Assembly (NCBI RefSeq): GCF_000471905.2 | Contig: NW_006500320.1 | Span: 300,773 to 364,772 of the forward strand | Direction: 5' to 3' | Length of the DNA: 64,000 bases | Source: Amborella trichopoda | Lineage: Eukaryota; Streptophyta; Magnoliopsida; Amborellales; Amborellaceae | Shown here: in pieces, positions 22,105 to 34,654 of the stretch | Position numbering within the stretch: the first letter of the stretch is position 1 | Layout: every line of letters starts with the position of its first letter | Notes under the pieces: model-generated | Database searches by the model: none | Seen by the model: the letters and a program-made list of their open reading frames with translations, nothing else | What the model was told of the DNA's origin: nothing | Made by a program: the position numbers and the translations under genes

Positions 22105-23663
22105 GTTATATGGGGCTCACATGATAATTAATTTGGCAGATTCGAATTATAGTAGGGCTCTATTACCATCAATACAGAAACATTAACCTGACACAATCAC
22201 CACCCAAAACCATGCCTGATGATTAATTAACAATTTTGATCAGAATTTTCCAACGCAGAGGAAGAATAACATAAATACATTTTCGGATATTTGAGGACAA
22301 CATTACAGCTTTATCATTTATTCGCTCTGAACAAGTTCCAGGCAAAGATTCCTACATCAAGTTGTTTGTATGAAAACATTTTTTTCTTTTTTTGAACAAC
22401 GTGCCATGTGAATTACCTGGCAATTGGATCTTCACTATTCTTGTGAAAAATCTCAAAAGATGTTATTTGTTAAAAGTTCAAAGTTTCAAACCATTCACTA
22501 CTCTTATGAAAAATCTCAAAAGATGTTCTTTGTTAAAAACTCAAACCATTCAAATTTTAAACCGGCAGCATGCACAAGAAATTTAAGTGTTTTCCCACTG
22601 CCATTAGTGATGAAAGGATAATTAAAGCAAACTCGATGTTATGTCACTAAAATGAATGACAAAAAAATCTCAGAAGAGGACATGGAATTACGAAACTAGC
22701 TTCCACCATAAGGCTAGTTTTAGCCTTTTGGGCATCAAGTAGATTAGAGAAAAGCTTTGGTTTTTGAATTACTGCATGATCTTAAACATCACAAACAAGT
22801 TTATTAAAAAGAAAACCATAATGACATAAACCGTCGATGCAAACAAATAAAAAAAAACAAAAAAAGGCCCAAATTTTGGGTTTCTTAGACTAAACCAAGC
22901 AACCTCAATAAATTGGGCGGAGAAAAAAAAATTCCATGAAGTTATAGAAAATAACAAGGAATCGACTAATATGCAGCTACCAGAGTAGAAATGCATAGAC
23001 AGGGCTTCAGTTTCAAGAATTGGTACACTAAAGCCATAAGAAATTCAATGATTCCCATTGCAATTAAAGTAAGCATGATATAGGAAAAAAAAAATGCAAA
23101 AGAGATTATTCAGAATACAGCAGCACTTTCAAGCCATAGAAAAGCATGGAAACCCAAAAGAAAAACAAAAGAGGAAAAATGTAAACAATATAAAGATGTT
23201 AAATTGAGATACAATACTGTTTACCAAAAAATAAAAAATTGGGAGGATTGGATAAAGCAGATGGGGAGAGAGAGCTGCAAATAAAGATTTAGCTTAGCGT
23301 CCTCTAACCTGTTAAAACGATAATCCCTAACTGAATATGGAAATTTACGTGATGGGAGCGCAAATAGGTGAGGCCTGATTTCCATGAAAACCGATCCTTG
23401 ATGTGTTATATAAAATTATTATTCGGACAAACTTTTCTTCTTTTTTTTATTAAATTTTTTTGCATCAGGAATTGGATGGTTAGATGGCGACGTTTACTTG
23501 ACTGGGATGGCTACATTTTCCGTTCTTCGTAATTTATCAAGTGACAGTAAAAAGAAAACATTAATGAAGCTCGATTCCTTTTTTAGGCGAAATTTACGTA
23601 CCAGTTTTTATACCGTAATCGGTATGGCTCCTTATCCGAATCTTCAGTGACCCTCACATTTGT
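22105..23663. other. Upstream region of the WD40 gene
   Basis: It probably includes the 5' UTR and promoter. It contains a two-unit tandem repeat (period about 63 bp) at 22434-22555 built on GAAAAATCTCAAAAGATGTT. A possible minus-strand TATA element (TATATAA) is at 23412-23406. No other gene is seen. Confidence 0.4.
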
Positions 23664-24062
23664 TTTACAAAATTAAAAAGAAAAAAACTCAAGATTTTTT
23701 ACGCACTTTACCCTACCCAAACTTTTTTTAACAAATCATTTTCGGATTCCAATAAAAAAAAACATCGGATCGCAAGTCTACATTCCTCGATTGCTCACTT
23801 CAAAATGCCCATACTGCCTCTTCAAAACGCCGGACTGCCACTTAGACTGCCACCATGAAACGCGGGACCGGCCATTGCAGCAAAAATAATTGTCAAACGG
23901 CATGTTCAAAATGCCAAACTGCCCACCCCAACGAAAATAATTTATTAGTTAACATAAAGGCATTTTTGTAAAAAAAAAAAATTGAAATTTTGTATGAGGT
24001 ATTTGCTAGAAAAAGTTGGATGGGTAAAGTGCGTTAAAAGTCTTTTGAGGATTTTTGTAATT
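23664..24062. mobile_element. Inverted-repeat MITE of about 400 bp
   Basis: The two ends are inverted copies of about 70 bp; the conserved core ACGCACTTTACCC at 23701-23713 returns as GGGTAAAGTGCGT at 24022-24034, within longer imperfect matches. The centre holds several AAATGCC..ACTGCC-type short repeats. Superfamily is not determined. Confidence 0.6.
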
Positions 24063-24954
24063 TTTTTTTTTTTTTATCAAAGTTTGCCCCGGTCCTACGC
24101 TCTAAGTTACTAGAAAATAAAAAGTAATTTTTAACTTTTAAAAAAACAAAAATATCTAATGTTTAGTTTTTGAAAAACCAAAAACACGATAATTTTAATT
24201 TTTTAAATATAAAAAATCTGTCTATTTTTCCAGAAATAGTTTTTGGTTTTTTCAAAACTGAAAAAGATAGTTCCATCTTTCAAAACAAATGTTATGAAGT
24301 TAAAAAACATAGACATGTAATAATGAAAACTTCACAACAACCCTTAATAACGTTGAATATAATAGATATATACATTATTTTCTCCATAACATACCATCCA
24401 TATCTTTATTTATTTTTAAAAATTTCTAATTTGTCCATATTTTTACCTATCTTTTTGTTTTAATAATTTTATTAATTATTTGATTTATTAGAATTTAGAA
24501 CACCAACGGAATCGGTGCGCTCTCTCACCAGAGTCTAACAATGTTGGGATTGATCCATTATGATATATGAAACATCGCGCCTAGACCTTGTGTTGATCCA
24601 TCACGATAGACCTTGTGTTGATCCATCACGATCCGTCGCGCCCACAAGTTGATGTTTTGTTGAGAACTCCTTGGCCGCTCAACTATACAAGGAAGTGCTT
24701 GATATTTCTCGCCATGCTTCCTGGGGACCACATCGATTTTTAGGCATGGATTCTTAATATCTTCGATTTTGTCAAAATTCATTGTATTAGTTAATGCTTA
24801 CAATAATTAAAATCAGGAAAATTAAAATTATGGAAATTAGACCTATTTTTTCATAATTTCATTTCCATAACAAAACCTGTTTTTTTTTCTAAGGCCCTTG
24901 GATTTCACTCATTGGCTCCCTCGATCCGAAACATAGAGAGCATTTGATAAGTAT
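24063..24954. other. AT-rich intergenic stretch with a short open frame
   Basis: AT-rich. A minus-strand open frame at 24782-24558 has protein-like composition (DIKNPCLKIDVVPRKHGEKY) and a small direct repeat, AGACCTTGTGTTGATCCATC, at about 24582 and 24610. I recognise no family; it may be a transposon or gene fragment. Confidence 0.35.
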
Positions 24955-26520
24955 GAAAATCTTAGAGAGAGAAATACCTAAATTTTTAGAGATAAATTTT
25001 TAGAGAGAGAAACTCTATCTATTTTTAACTTTTAGAGAGGGAAAGTATGTTAAAATTCAGAAAGAAAAAGTACCAATCTTTTTTTAGAGAGATGAACTAT
25101 CTCAAAATTTTAAAAAGATAAACTATCTCAAAATTTAACTTTTAGAGAGAGAAAATATGTTAAAATTTTAGAGAGAGAAAATCCGTTAAAATTTTAGAGA
25201 GAGAAAGTACCAAATTTTTCATAGAGATGAACTATCTCAAAATGTTAGAGAGAAAAACTATATCAAATTTTAACATTTAGAGAGAGAAAGTATGTTAAAA
25301 TTTTAAAAAGAGAGCACCAAAAAATTTTAGAGAGGATATCAACAAAAATTTAGAGAGAGAAACTATCATATTTTAGAGAGAGAAAATACATGCAAATTTT
25401 TAGAGAGAAAAACGATTTCAATTTTTTAGAGAGAGAAACTATTTCAAAAGTTTTAGAGAGAGAAATAATCTCATATTTTAATTTTTAGACATAGAAATTA
25501 TATCAAGTCTTAAGTATTTTTAAAATTGTAGAGAGAGAAAGTAATATTAAACTTTTAAAGATAAACTATTATAAATTCTAGAAAGAGAAACTGGCAAAAA
25601 AAAATTAGAGAGAGAAATATCTCATTTTTTAGTGAGAAAAACTATCTCAATTTTTTAGTTTTAGAGAGAAATTATATCGAATTTGGTATTTTAGAGAGAG
25701 AAAATATATTAAAATTGCAAAGATAAAAATTATATCAAATTTTAGAGAGAGAAACTACCTAAAAAAATTTAGAGATAGAAACCATCTCAAAATTTTTGGA
25801 GAGATAAACTATCACAAAATTTATGTTTTAGAGAGAGAAAGTATCTCAAATTTTTAAACTTGAGAGAGGAAGTATATCAAATTTTAGAGAGACACTCTAT
25901 CAAATTTTCAATAGAGAAACTATTTCAAAATTTTAGAGAGAGATACTATATCAAACTTGAAGTTTTAGAGAGAGAAAACATCTAAAAATTTAAGAGAATA
26001 ACTACATCAAAATTTAGAGAGAGAAAGTACATAAATTTTTTTAGAAAAATAAACCATCGCAAAATTTTTAGGGAGAAATTATCTCAAATTTTAGCTTTTA
26101 GAAAGATAAAGTATCTTAAAATTTGAGAGAACAACTATATCATATTTTAGATAGCGAAATTACTTAAAAATATTTAGAGAGATAAACTATTTCGAAATTA
26201 TTGAAGAGGGGAACTATCTCAAGTTTTAAGTTTTAGAGAGAATCTTAAAATTTTAGAAAGAGAAACTATATTAAATTTTGGAGAGAGTAAAACACCTAAA
26301 AATTTTAGAGAGAGAAATTATCTCAAAATTTTTAGATTGACAGTTTCAAATTTAAATTTTGGATAGAAAGTATATTAAATTTTAGAGAGATAAACCACAT
26401 CAAATTTTAGAGAGATAAATTATCTCAAATTTTTTATAGATACACTATCCTAAATTTTGAGTTTTAAAGAAAGAGAGAGAGTATACAAAAATTTTAGAGA
26501 GAGAAATTGTATCAAGTTTT
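24955..26520 (+). repeat. Degenerate AGAGAGA tandem array (about 1.6 kb)
   Basis: The whole stretch is built from variants of AAATTTTAGAGAGAGAAACT followed by ATCTCA or ATATTA, repeated every 25-45 bases more than 40 times. Unit length is irregular and point changes are frequent. No coding frame exists. It ends at about 26520, where ordinary intergenic sequence resumes. Confidence 0.85.
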
Positions 26521-26726
26521 GTTAATAAACAATGGACATGAAAGTGATTGCAAAGAATCCATGAATTTTGTATGGTTTATCCAAACATGATATTTGATGA
26601 ATCCATGAAAGAAATCTTTAATATTAAAAATCCATAGATTTTCTTGGATTTCAAATATCTAACATTCCTAATTTCTTTCTATCCAAACGGGCCTTATATG
26701 TTTAGGAACCGATTTCTATGCTCCAA

Positions 26727-27318
26727 GCCCGCATATGTAGAAATGCAGGCCTCTCAATAAATCTATTTTTGAGATGGATTTTAGGACTTAATTTTTTAAG
26801 ACATGTAATTTCTATCATGGAGATCATGAATATGAATAAATAAATAAATTTTAGAAGCTAAAATTAATAATTCTAGTAATAAAACATGATCCGATTTCTA
26901 TGCATCCAAGCCCGCATGTGTAGAAATGCGGGCCTATTAATAACTGTAATTTTTAGATGGATTTTTTTACTTCATTTTTAAGGACATGTAATCTCTAACA
27001 CAGAGATCATGAATATGCAAAAATAAATAAATTTAAAAAGTAAAATAATAATTTTAGCAAGAAAACATTTTGTACATTAGTTTCCATTGTTTTTAGGTGG
27101 AACACCTACTTGCATCCATCGTTATGCTTTACACTTTTTTGACCGCATATATAGTTATGCAGTCCAGCCTGCATGAGACAATTTTCCATAAAACATTTGA
27201 AACGTTAGTTTTTATTGTTTTTGGATGGAACACCTACTTGCATCCATTTTAAAGATGGATGCTTTATACTACCTGGACCGTAGACGTAGAAATGCGGTCC
27301 AGGCCACATGAAACTGTT
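26727..27318 (+). repeat. Repeat family B, three adjacent copies (3, 4, 5)
   Basis: Copy 3 (about 26727-26888) holds the left half; copy 4 (about 26893-27190) is nearly whole; copy 5 (about 27190-27318) holds the right half with the palindrome GCATCCATTTTAAAGATGGATGC. The left motif GCCCGCAT(A/G)TGTAGAAATGC appears at 26729 and 26920. This looks like nested or tandem insertion followed by loss. Confidence 0.6.
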
Positions 27319-27559
27319 TTCCGTTTTTTAAACTATCGTCCTTGCATGAGGTTCAGTCTCATGGTCCAGAGCAACCGGCGAACTGGTACTCATTCAAGTT
27401 ACTACACCAGTGGGACTATTAAAAACTAGTCATGGATCAGTGGACCAACTAGTTCATTATACCGACCAGTCCACTGGCCATGACTGAATTGTGCAGTACT
27501 AAAAAAATAATAAATAATCAAAAGGAATTGTATACAATGAAACTGTTTAAATTGGATAC

Positions 27560-27700
27560 AATAAGATCACAAATATTTATAACCGTAGTGAAATCTGATA
27601 ACTTGGGTGTGTCACAAAGTTCGAGAAAATTTCTTTTGACGTTTAAGCTTGATCAATGGAAAACATGTAGCCATCCAATTTCTAGTGTTCAAAAGAACGA
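27560..27700 (+). repeat. Repeat family C, copy 3
   Basis: It has GGGTGTGTCACAAAGTTCGAG followed by AAATTTCTTTTGACGTTTAAGC, matching the copies at 2249 and 14480. As at 2 kb, it lies just downstream of family B. Confidence 0.45.
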
Positions 27701-27948
27701 GTCAGGCCGACTAGTTGGCTAGGTCCCGACTAATTATTCGGTCTGATTCTGAGTTAATCGGCCGATTAGTGCCAAGTTTATACTCCAAAATGGAATGGAT
27801 GTAAAAATTATCAAAAAAAAATATAAGTTTGGTAAAAAATATTTAAAATTTACATGTATTGCTTTTTTATAGTGTCACAATAGAATAAACTATATATATA
27901 TATATATGGGACGGTATGCCGATTCGTGTACCGCTACAGTAAACACCA

Positions 27949-28309
27949 AACGGCCCAGATCGAATCTGGGCCGATCTGATGATCACAGATGTCTAGTAGT
28001 GTTTTATTTTTTATTTTTTTATAAAAATCAAAATGATCTAAAATTTGGAACGTATATTCATAAAAAATAGGTGTACCTACAAAAAATATCAAAAAAATAT
28101 TTTACATGAAATAAATTGACCAAAATACCCCAAAAAAGTTTTAGGGGTATTTTGATCAATTTTGTTTTTGTGAATTATTAATTTTATATTTTTATTAGGT
28201 GCGCCTCACTAAGATATACACACGCTCCAAATTTCAGATCATTCATATATGTAAAAAAAAAATTAAAATTCAAACACTCTTGGACAACCGTGACCGTCAG
28301 ATCGGCCCA
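27949..28309. mobile_element. Foldback MITE family D, copy 1 (right end lost in the gap)
   Basis: The left end AACGGCCCAGATCGAATCTG returns near the right as AGATCGGCCCA, cut by the N run. Inner segments also pair: TAGTAGTGTTT with AAACACTCTTGG, and GACCAAAATACCCC with GGGGTATTTTGATC. The element can fold into one long hairpin. It matches 63638-64000. Confidence 0.7.
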
Positions 28310-28678
28310 NNNNNNNNNNNNNNNNNNNNNNNNNNNNNNNNNNNNNNNNNNNNNNNNNNNNNNNNNNNNNNNNNNNNNNNNNNNNNNNNNNNNNNNNNNN
28401 NNNNNNNNNNNNNNNNNNNNNNNNNNNNNNNNNNNNNNNNNNNNNNNNNNNNNNNNNNNNNNNNNNNNNNNNNNNNNNNNNNNNNNNNNNNNNNNNNNNN
28501 NNNNNNNNNNNNNNNNNNNNNNNNNNNNNNNNNNNNNNNNNNNNNNNNNNNNNNNNNNNNNNNNNNNNNNNNNNNNNNNNNNNNNNNNNNNNNNNNNNNN
28601 NNNNNNNNNNNNNNNNNNNNNNNNNNNNNNNNNNNNNNNNNNNNNNNNNNNNNNNNNNNNNNNNNNNNNNNNNNNNNN
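28310..28678. other. Assembly gap (N run)
   Basis: 369 undefined bases. The left edge falls inside the terminal repeat of a hairpin-forming MITE. Confidence 1.
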
Positions 28679-29009
28679 AAGTTTATTAAGGGTTTTTGAA
28701 AAAAAAAAAGTTTAGGAACGCTAAAAGGAACTTACAACTTTTTGGAGTAATTAGTAATTTTAAGGAGTAGTTACATATTATACAATAATAATAAAAATAT
28801 TGCTCAAAAGTAGTAAGATCGACAGTGAGGTTCGAGATTTTCTTGAGTTTTGCTATCATTGTTGACAGGGGAAAAAATCGTCGTGAAGTACGGTGGAGTT
28901 TGTAGGGCAGCAGCAGTATTGCCAAGTAGTTTTAAAGTTCCTATGTCATAGTCACTTAGACTTTGAAACTGTTCATGCTCCTCGCCTCTTTGGCCTATGT
29001 TTTGCCCCT

Positions 29010-29660
29010 CATCATCCTAAATAATTAGCCTACAACACCCGCAACCTGTGCATCTATGTCTAGGGGTGTAGTTGTTATGCATGGCTCTCTCGACTTCTGC
29101 CCGAATTAAATGAAGTTCCTCTTCTTCCATAACGGAGGTCCTAGTACCTTGCGACACCTCACACTCTACGACTGTTGGATCGTGCCAATTATCTTGCATG
29201 TTCCTATTATCACCATCATTGTCCTCATTGATTCCCTCATCGAAATCGTCATCGTCTTCCTCCATGGCTTTGTGGATTCTACCACATCCCCCTCGTTGGT
29301 TGCCGTGTTATTCATGTCTGCAATCGATTATTCTAAAAACTCTTGATTTAGTATTGATATCTTCGGTGATACCCACTCGTCAGCAAGGTTTCTATGAAAG
29401 ATGTAATCCAAGTTGATCGGGGGTACAGTTTGAGGAAAACTTCTCTATCTAGTGCGACCACGGTTTGAGGTTATAGTGGACATATATGAGGTTGTGCAGT
29501 GTCTTAGTCTTCAACTTGTTCCGCCTGGGACCATGTATCCAACGAAATGTGCTCCAATTTCTCTTACAACCTGAAGTAAAAGATGTTTGACTTTAAACTT
29601 TTGAAGGTGTGGCATTCGAATACCATACATCATCCACCAATTATCTAATACAAACAAATA
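29010..29660 (-). pseudogene. hAT-type transposase remnant (C-terminal part)
   Basis: On the minus strand, in shifted frames, the sequence reads WWMMYGIRMPHLQKF (from about 29650), then SGCKRNWSTF..IHGPRRNKL and NLIYVHYNLKPW. This is the W..GC.RNWSTF..IH..KRN.L...LVYVHYN region near the end of plant hAT transposases (DUF659/hAT dimerisation family). Downstream lies a highly acidic tail (MEEDDDDFDE, 29265 down). Stops and frameshifts make it inactive; no terminal repeats were found. Confidence 0.7.
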
Positions 29661-30740
29661 TAAATTATTTAATAACAAACAAGTTACAGTGCTTTATAAA
29701 GTAACTTGAAATCTCAAAATAGCGATAGTTATGTAGTTCTAGAAATAACAAGGAGGCAATCATCTAATCGCTCTTATCGTATTGTTAAACCCTCTACAAC
29801 ACAAAAATCTCCATCTACATGATAGAGATTATCTTAATAACTAGTAATAAAGTCCAAAACATTGAAAATAGATAGTAAAGGTTTGCAAATAAAAGATAGT
29901 AGAGGCTTGCAAAAAGCCTGCAATGTAATAATGCATAAATCCACCGATATTTACAACAAATCACTGATTAATGCACAAATTAGCTGATTAGTGCCGATTT
30001 GTACAATAAATCGATCGATTAGTGCACTAGATGAAAATTGCCAAATCCATAGGGTTGAGAATTTACCCGATTCGGATTCAAAAACCCTCAATCAATCTCT
30101 AGTTTTATTTACTGTTATTAGTGTTTCTAGGGTTCTTGCAAGCAGAAAAAAATTCTGCCAAAACCTAACTTTTTCTCTCATCTCTCTGTTATGTTTTCTA
30201 TTTTTTACTCTTTCTTACTGTTATTGGTGTTTTGTTTATGTTTTCTACTTTTTACTTTTTCTCTAGATTGTGATTTCTTTATTTACTGTTATCAATATTT
30301 TGTTCATCTCTATGTCATATTTTGTGAGAATTTTGGATTAAATTCTTAGGACTCATAATTTATTTTGGTGCTGGGAGCCCATTGTTTTTTTGAGTTATTT
30401 TGGCATTGACTGGTGTCGGGAAAGCACTAAGATTTGTGCTTCTCTCTGTTATATTTTCTGAGAATTTTGGATTAAATTCTTAGGGCTCATAATTAATTTT
30501 GGTGCTGAATGGTGACCGGAACGCATTGTTACTCAATTATCAAACCAAAGTTACCTAATACCAAACAAGTAGAACTACAAATCCACTATCCACAATACAC
30601 AACCAAAATTATAGTCCACTTAGCTATCTTATGGGTATTGAGTGGTAAAGTAAAAGAAGGGATAGTTCTCTCTGAGGAAGTAATATGTGCTGGACCTATA
30701 GATTGTTAGGTTTCTCCATGATCATTGACTCCATGCAAAC
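29661..30740. other. AT-rich intergenic stretch
   Basis: There is a two-copy direct repeat (AGAATTTTGGATTAAATTCTTAGG at about 30330 and 30460, each followed by GCTCATAATT or CTCATAATT and TTTTGGTGCTG). No gene is seen. Confidence 0.4.
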
Positions 30741-30800
30741 ATGGGTTAGTTGCTAAAGGACCTGAGTCAATATCAAAGGTTAGTGGGCGGCTTACTTCAG
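30741..30800 (+). mobile_element. Possible Ty1/copia pol scrap
   Basis: The translation LLKDLSQYQRLVGGL resembles the conserved segment (D...Y..LVG.L.YL) at the reverse transcriptase/RNase H junction of copia elements. Nothing else of the element is recognisable nearby, so the call is weak. Confidence 0.3.
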
Positions 30801-32113
30801 GGATCGCTCCTAGCCATTAAAGGAGCAACAAGATGCCAAAAGATGATTCATTTGAATCTTACTTGGGAGCATACTCTTTCTCTAATGCTTTTGTATATTG
30901 CAATAAAACAACTTGATAGGCTCTTGGAAGTTGTTTAGTTTGAAATTGTAAATAAAGCTGGCTTTTATCAATAAAGCATTTCCCCCTTGTATCCCGAGGT
31001 GCCTCATCATAAAACTCTTTTTTTGTTGATTTTGCATAGCTATTCTTTGTGTGCCCATACTGTATTGTATTTTGATTTTTTTGATTTTTGATAAAACTTC
31101 TCATTTCTTAAAAATATTTATTTTTAATTAAAAAATTCTATGCTATGAACTATCGACTTTGGGATCTTCCTGTATTTGTTGATGCTCCCTTTCCCATTCC
31201 GGCTTTCATCCATGTCCCAACCATCACCATCCGCATCCGGCCCCCTTCCCCCCGCCCCTTTTCTTTTCTTTTCTTTTATCCCCCAACTATGGTTAAACTT
31301 TAGTTATCAAGAAATTTATTGTGCTTACCAAGCACCCATCTTGATATTGATATTAGACAATGTGCTCACTAGTTCAATTCTACAGCTTATGCCTTCTGTT
31401 TTTGAAAAGAAGTGCAGCTTCAAGCACTTTTATTATATTGCGGGGTAGATGATGAAATCAAAATTCGAAAACATCCTCGTTCTCGCAATTTATTATATGG
31501 CATTGTTGTATCCATTTGGTGGAAGATATTTGGTACCTTATTGAAGGTTTCTAAAACCCTGAACCTTGCTTGAGGTTTAATATCAGAGCCTAAAACCCTT
31601 CTCTCCTTACGGTTTTTATTTTCCATCTGGCATCTCTCTTTACCTGCATCTCTCCTCTGATATTTTGTCTTCGGTTGTTCCTCTCTCTCTCTCTTTGCAT
31701 TTTCTCTGTACATGTCTCTCTCTTGAAGGTTGGTTGAATTGGGATAGTGTAATCAGGCGGGGTGGCTAATCGGGCTGTCTATAGGCCCATGAGGTTGAAC
31801 CTCAGGCAGGAGTCAAGGTTTTAAAAACCTTACATAAGGTATGGAATGCCCCTATTTTTTGCCAAATGAACACAGCAATCCTGCATATGAGCTACAAAAC
31901 TAAACTTGTGAGTGTTTGGAAATTGCCTCGGCCAATGTACTTGGTCCTTGGCCGAGGTGAGTAACTGAGTCGAGTTTTATGCACCCAAAAAATGAAAAAA
32001 AAAAAAAAAGAGTAAAAAAATTTGTTAATTTTTTTTCAAAAAAATACTTAAATATAAGAAAAAGCTGGAAGGGTTTAATAGAAATCACTAGAAGACTAAA
32101 GAAGATGAAATAA
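30801..32113. other. Intergenic stretch without a recognised feature
   Basis: Pyrimidine-rich around 31180-31290 and 31620-31720, otherwise AT-rich. Open frames here show no family motif. Confidence 0.45.
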
Positions 32114-32497
32114 ATCTATAAACGGAAAAGTTTATATAGAGCTGAGGATCTAAACAAACAAATTTGAGCCTACCTCAAAACTTTCACAAGAAAATGTTGT
32201 TTTGATGCCCAAATATCCTCAAATTGATCATCTCGACATCAAGATGCATAGACATCAATAGTGTATTTTGTAACGCATTTTTGGATCATTAATTTTCAAG
32301 ACTTTCAAGTTTTCATAGATCTGTCGATCTACACTATTTTTTAAGCTTTAAACTTTATAAATAAAGATGAAAATATATTTTAAGGCTGTCGCAAATACTT
32401 CCAGTATTGAAACCGCATTTCTGGACACTATTTGAAGGTAGGCTCTAATTTGATTGTTTAGAGCCTAGGCTCTATGCAAACTGCACCCATCTATAAA
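32114..32497. mobile_element. Mutator-like MITE family A, copy 1 (perfect 9-bp target duplication)
   Basis: The element spans 32123-32488 and is flanked on both sides by ATCTATAAA (32114-32122 and 32489-32497). Its ends are inverted: GGAAAAGTTTATATAGAGCTGAGG left, and ..AGGCTCTATGCAAACTGCACCC right. The interior is non-coding and shares ATCCTCAAATTGATCATCTCG and ATCAAGATGCAT with the other copies. A 9-bp duplication points to a Mutator-superfamily transposase acting in trans. Confidence 0.85.
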
Positions 32498-32940
32498 AGA
32501 TGGACTATTGAATAATTAGATCTGTACTTTGAATATAATACAATAAAACATATCAAATTTTCCAAATGATCTTAAAAACTAGCAAAAAAAAATTCTAAAC
32601 AAAGTATTGGTAACCAATACACTGGTGTTTTCTAATTCTTTTGTAGTTGTTTGCTTTTTCTTATTTATATATATTTTTAGAAGTTATTTGGGCCTTACAA
32701 GTTAGGCACCCAACTCGCCCCTAACTCTCTTTGCCACTAGGGGAGGCCAAGTCACTTGGCTGAGTCCTGTAATGCTGAAGAACACTACACTGTCTTATAT
32801 CAAGATGGATGCTTGGTCGGGAGGCAGAGAACATGGAGGCAACGTAACGGTGCTTGAATTGAATACTCAGTAGTTGGAACAAGTCAAGCATGCTGCTAGT
32901 AGGTCGGCAGCATTTCTTGTCCCTCATGATTGGAAAAAAC
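32498..32940. other. Intergenic stretch
   Basis: AT-rich, then more balanced composition from 32700. No recognised feature. Confidence 0.4.
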
Positions 32941-33226
32941 CAGAGACCATAAAATTCTGAAAATGTTTCTGTTTTCCTTTCTTAAAAGTTCGAAATAAAC
33001 AACGATTGCAGGTGAAACTGTTGAATGATTCCTCCAAGTCATTAAAACTCAACTCATCAAGCGAAGGAGAATGGGAAGCCACCATTTCAATGTAAAATTC
33101 CACTTTGCCAGAATTGGGATAGGGCAGGTAAGTAATGATCATGTGACTGCCAATTTCAGATACTTTGGATTCAACAAGTCTAAATGAGATTGGGTCCATA
33201 TAGTTAGACCCAAAAAGTATTTGCAA
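32940..33226 (-). pseudogene. Unidentified gene fragment with protein-like composition
   Basis: A minus-strand frame of 100 residues contains KVSEIGSHMIITYLPYPNSG and ASHSPSLDELSFNDLEESF, then a basic segment CLFRTFKKGKQKHF. Its amino-acid make-up and codon use are those of a real protein, unlike the surrounding intergenic frames. I do not recognise the family. No convincing splice sites or flanking exons are visible, so it may be a lone exon, a processed fragment, or captured sequence. Confidence 0.35.
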
Positions 33227-34654
33227 ACAAAATCCTTAGGAAGGAAAGCTTTAGCAAATGAAATAGGCAGCAGTGTTTGAAAGGAAAGCATTAGCAAATA
33301 AAATATTTAGAAAGGTCATTCTTTCTGATAACATGATTCAAATTTTGGAAGAAAGAGTATTGTTACTGAACCATTAAGTGTTGCTCCTCAAGGTCTCCTT
33401 CTCCTCCTTCACCTTTGGTGGTACTTAATGCCATTTCTTTTTGTTTTCTTTCTCCTATTTACATATGTACTGATTCTGAGGCAACAGAAAATATTCAAGA
33501 AATATCTGACTAAAACCAAACAATCAATAATAATAAAAAAAATGATATAAGTGGTATTATGTTTGGACAAAAACTAAAGCACAAATCTTTCCCATTGCAA
33601 ACAGCTATTTTTTATTTTAGGAAGGGAACAAAAAAAAAAAAAACTGAAAAGTTTCTCCTATTGAAAAATAAAAAGAAAATATTTTTATACCCAAAATACC
33701 CTTGTAAGGTCATTTTATTTTTTATTATTTTTTTGAAAATTGTTGGATGAGAATTACGGCATGCCTCTAATTTCCTATGATTATTTATAAAATTAAATTA
33801 AAAGAACAATATTGGGTGTGACACTATGGTTGAAGCTACCCTAACCATTCATTTTTGGATTGGACGGCTAGGAGGAGAATGAGGTATATATAAACATATA
33901 CATGAACTTTTTTAGCCTCAATTAATTCAGGTCAATCGGTCGTAGATTTGCTAGATCCACGTCCAAGTTGGGTTCGAACTTTTGGGCCTAATAGTTGCGT
34001 CTGCGTCTGGTGCATAAGTATGGATTTAACTCATTTTGGGTCAGGCGTATGTTCATGTTAGACTTGACCAGGTTGGGTTGGGAACTTGGGACTCGGCATA
34101 ACTCGAATTGCTAGATTCTCTCATTAACATATTTTTCTATTTTTATTTTTTGTATTTTAAACCCTACCCAACACCGGGTCGACCCGTGGACCTTGTTGGT
34201 TAAGTCCAGGTAGTGTAGTTTGCACCTAACTTAAACTGCTCCCATTTTGAAAGCTTTGACAAGAAGATATTGACAAATAAGCGGGGGCACATGTTGGAGT
34301 AGGAAATGACAAGGTTACCTTTGTAAGAATGTTATTTATTTATTTTTATTATTTCTCTTCTTCTTTTTTTGTGTGTGTGCGCAAGGGTGGCAACATGCCA
34401 AGTTGGGTCCAGCCCAAACCCAATACCTGAAAAACTATTATGGAACGTGGACCCGGAACAGGACCAGATAGAACCCAAGAATATAGTGGGACTTGGATCC
34501 AGATCCGAACCCAGACCCGAATAGTATAGTTTATGCTTCCGGTTGGAAAGAGTTTGGGCAGGGAATATACCTTAGGAAATTCAAATCGGGGGAATTGTGA
34601 GGTTTGCGGCTTGACCATGTTATTCTAGGTGAAAGTTTGAATAGATATAATTAT
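33227..34654. other. Intergenic stretch
   Basis: It includes a small direct repeat at about 33241-33300 (GGAAAGC.TTAGCAAAT.AAATA). The rest is AT-rich with no gene. Confidence 0.4.

Noticed and set aside
28199..28715. Frames running through the N run
   Set aside because: Undefined bases are read as open; there is no evidence of coding.
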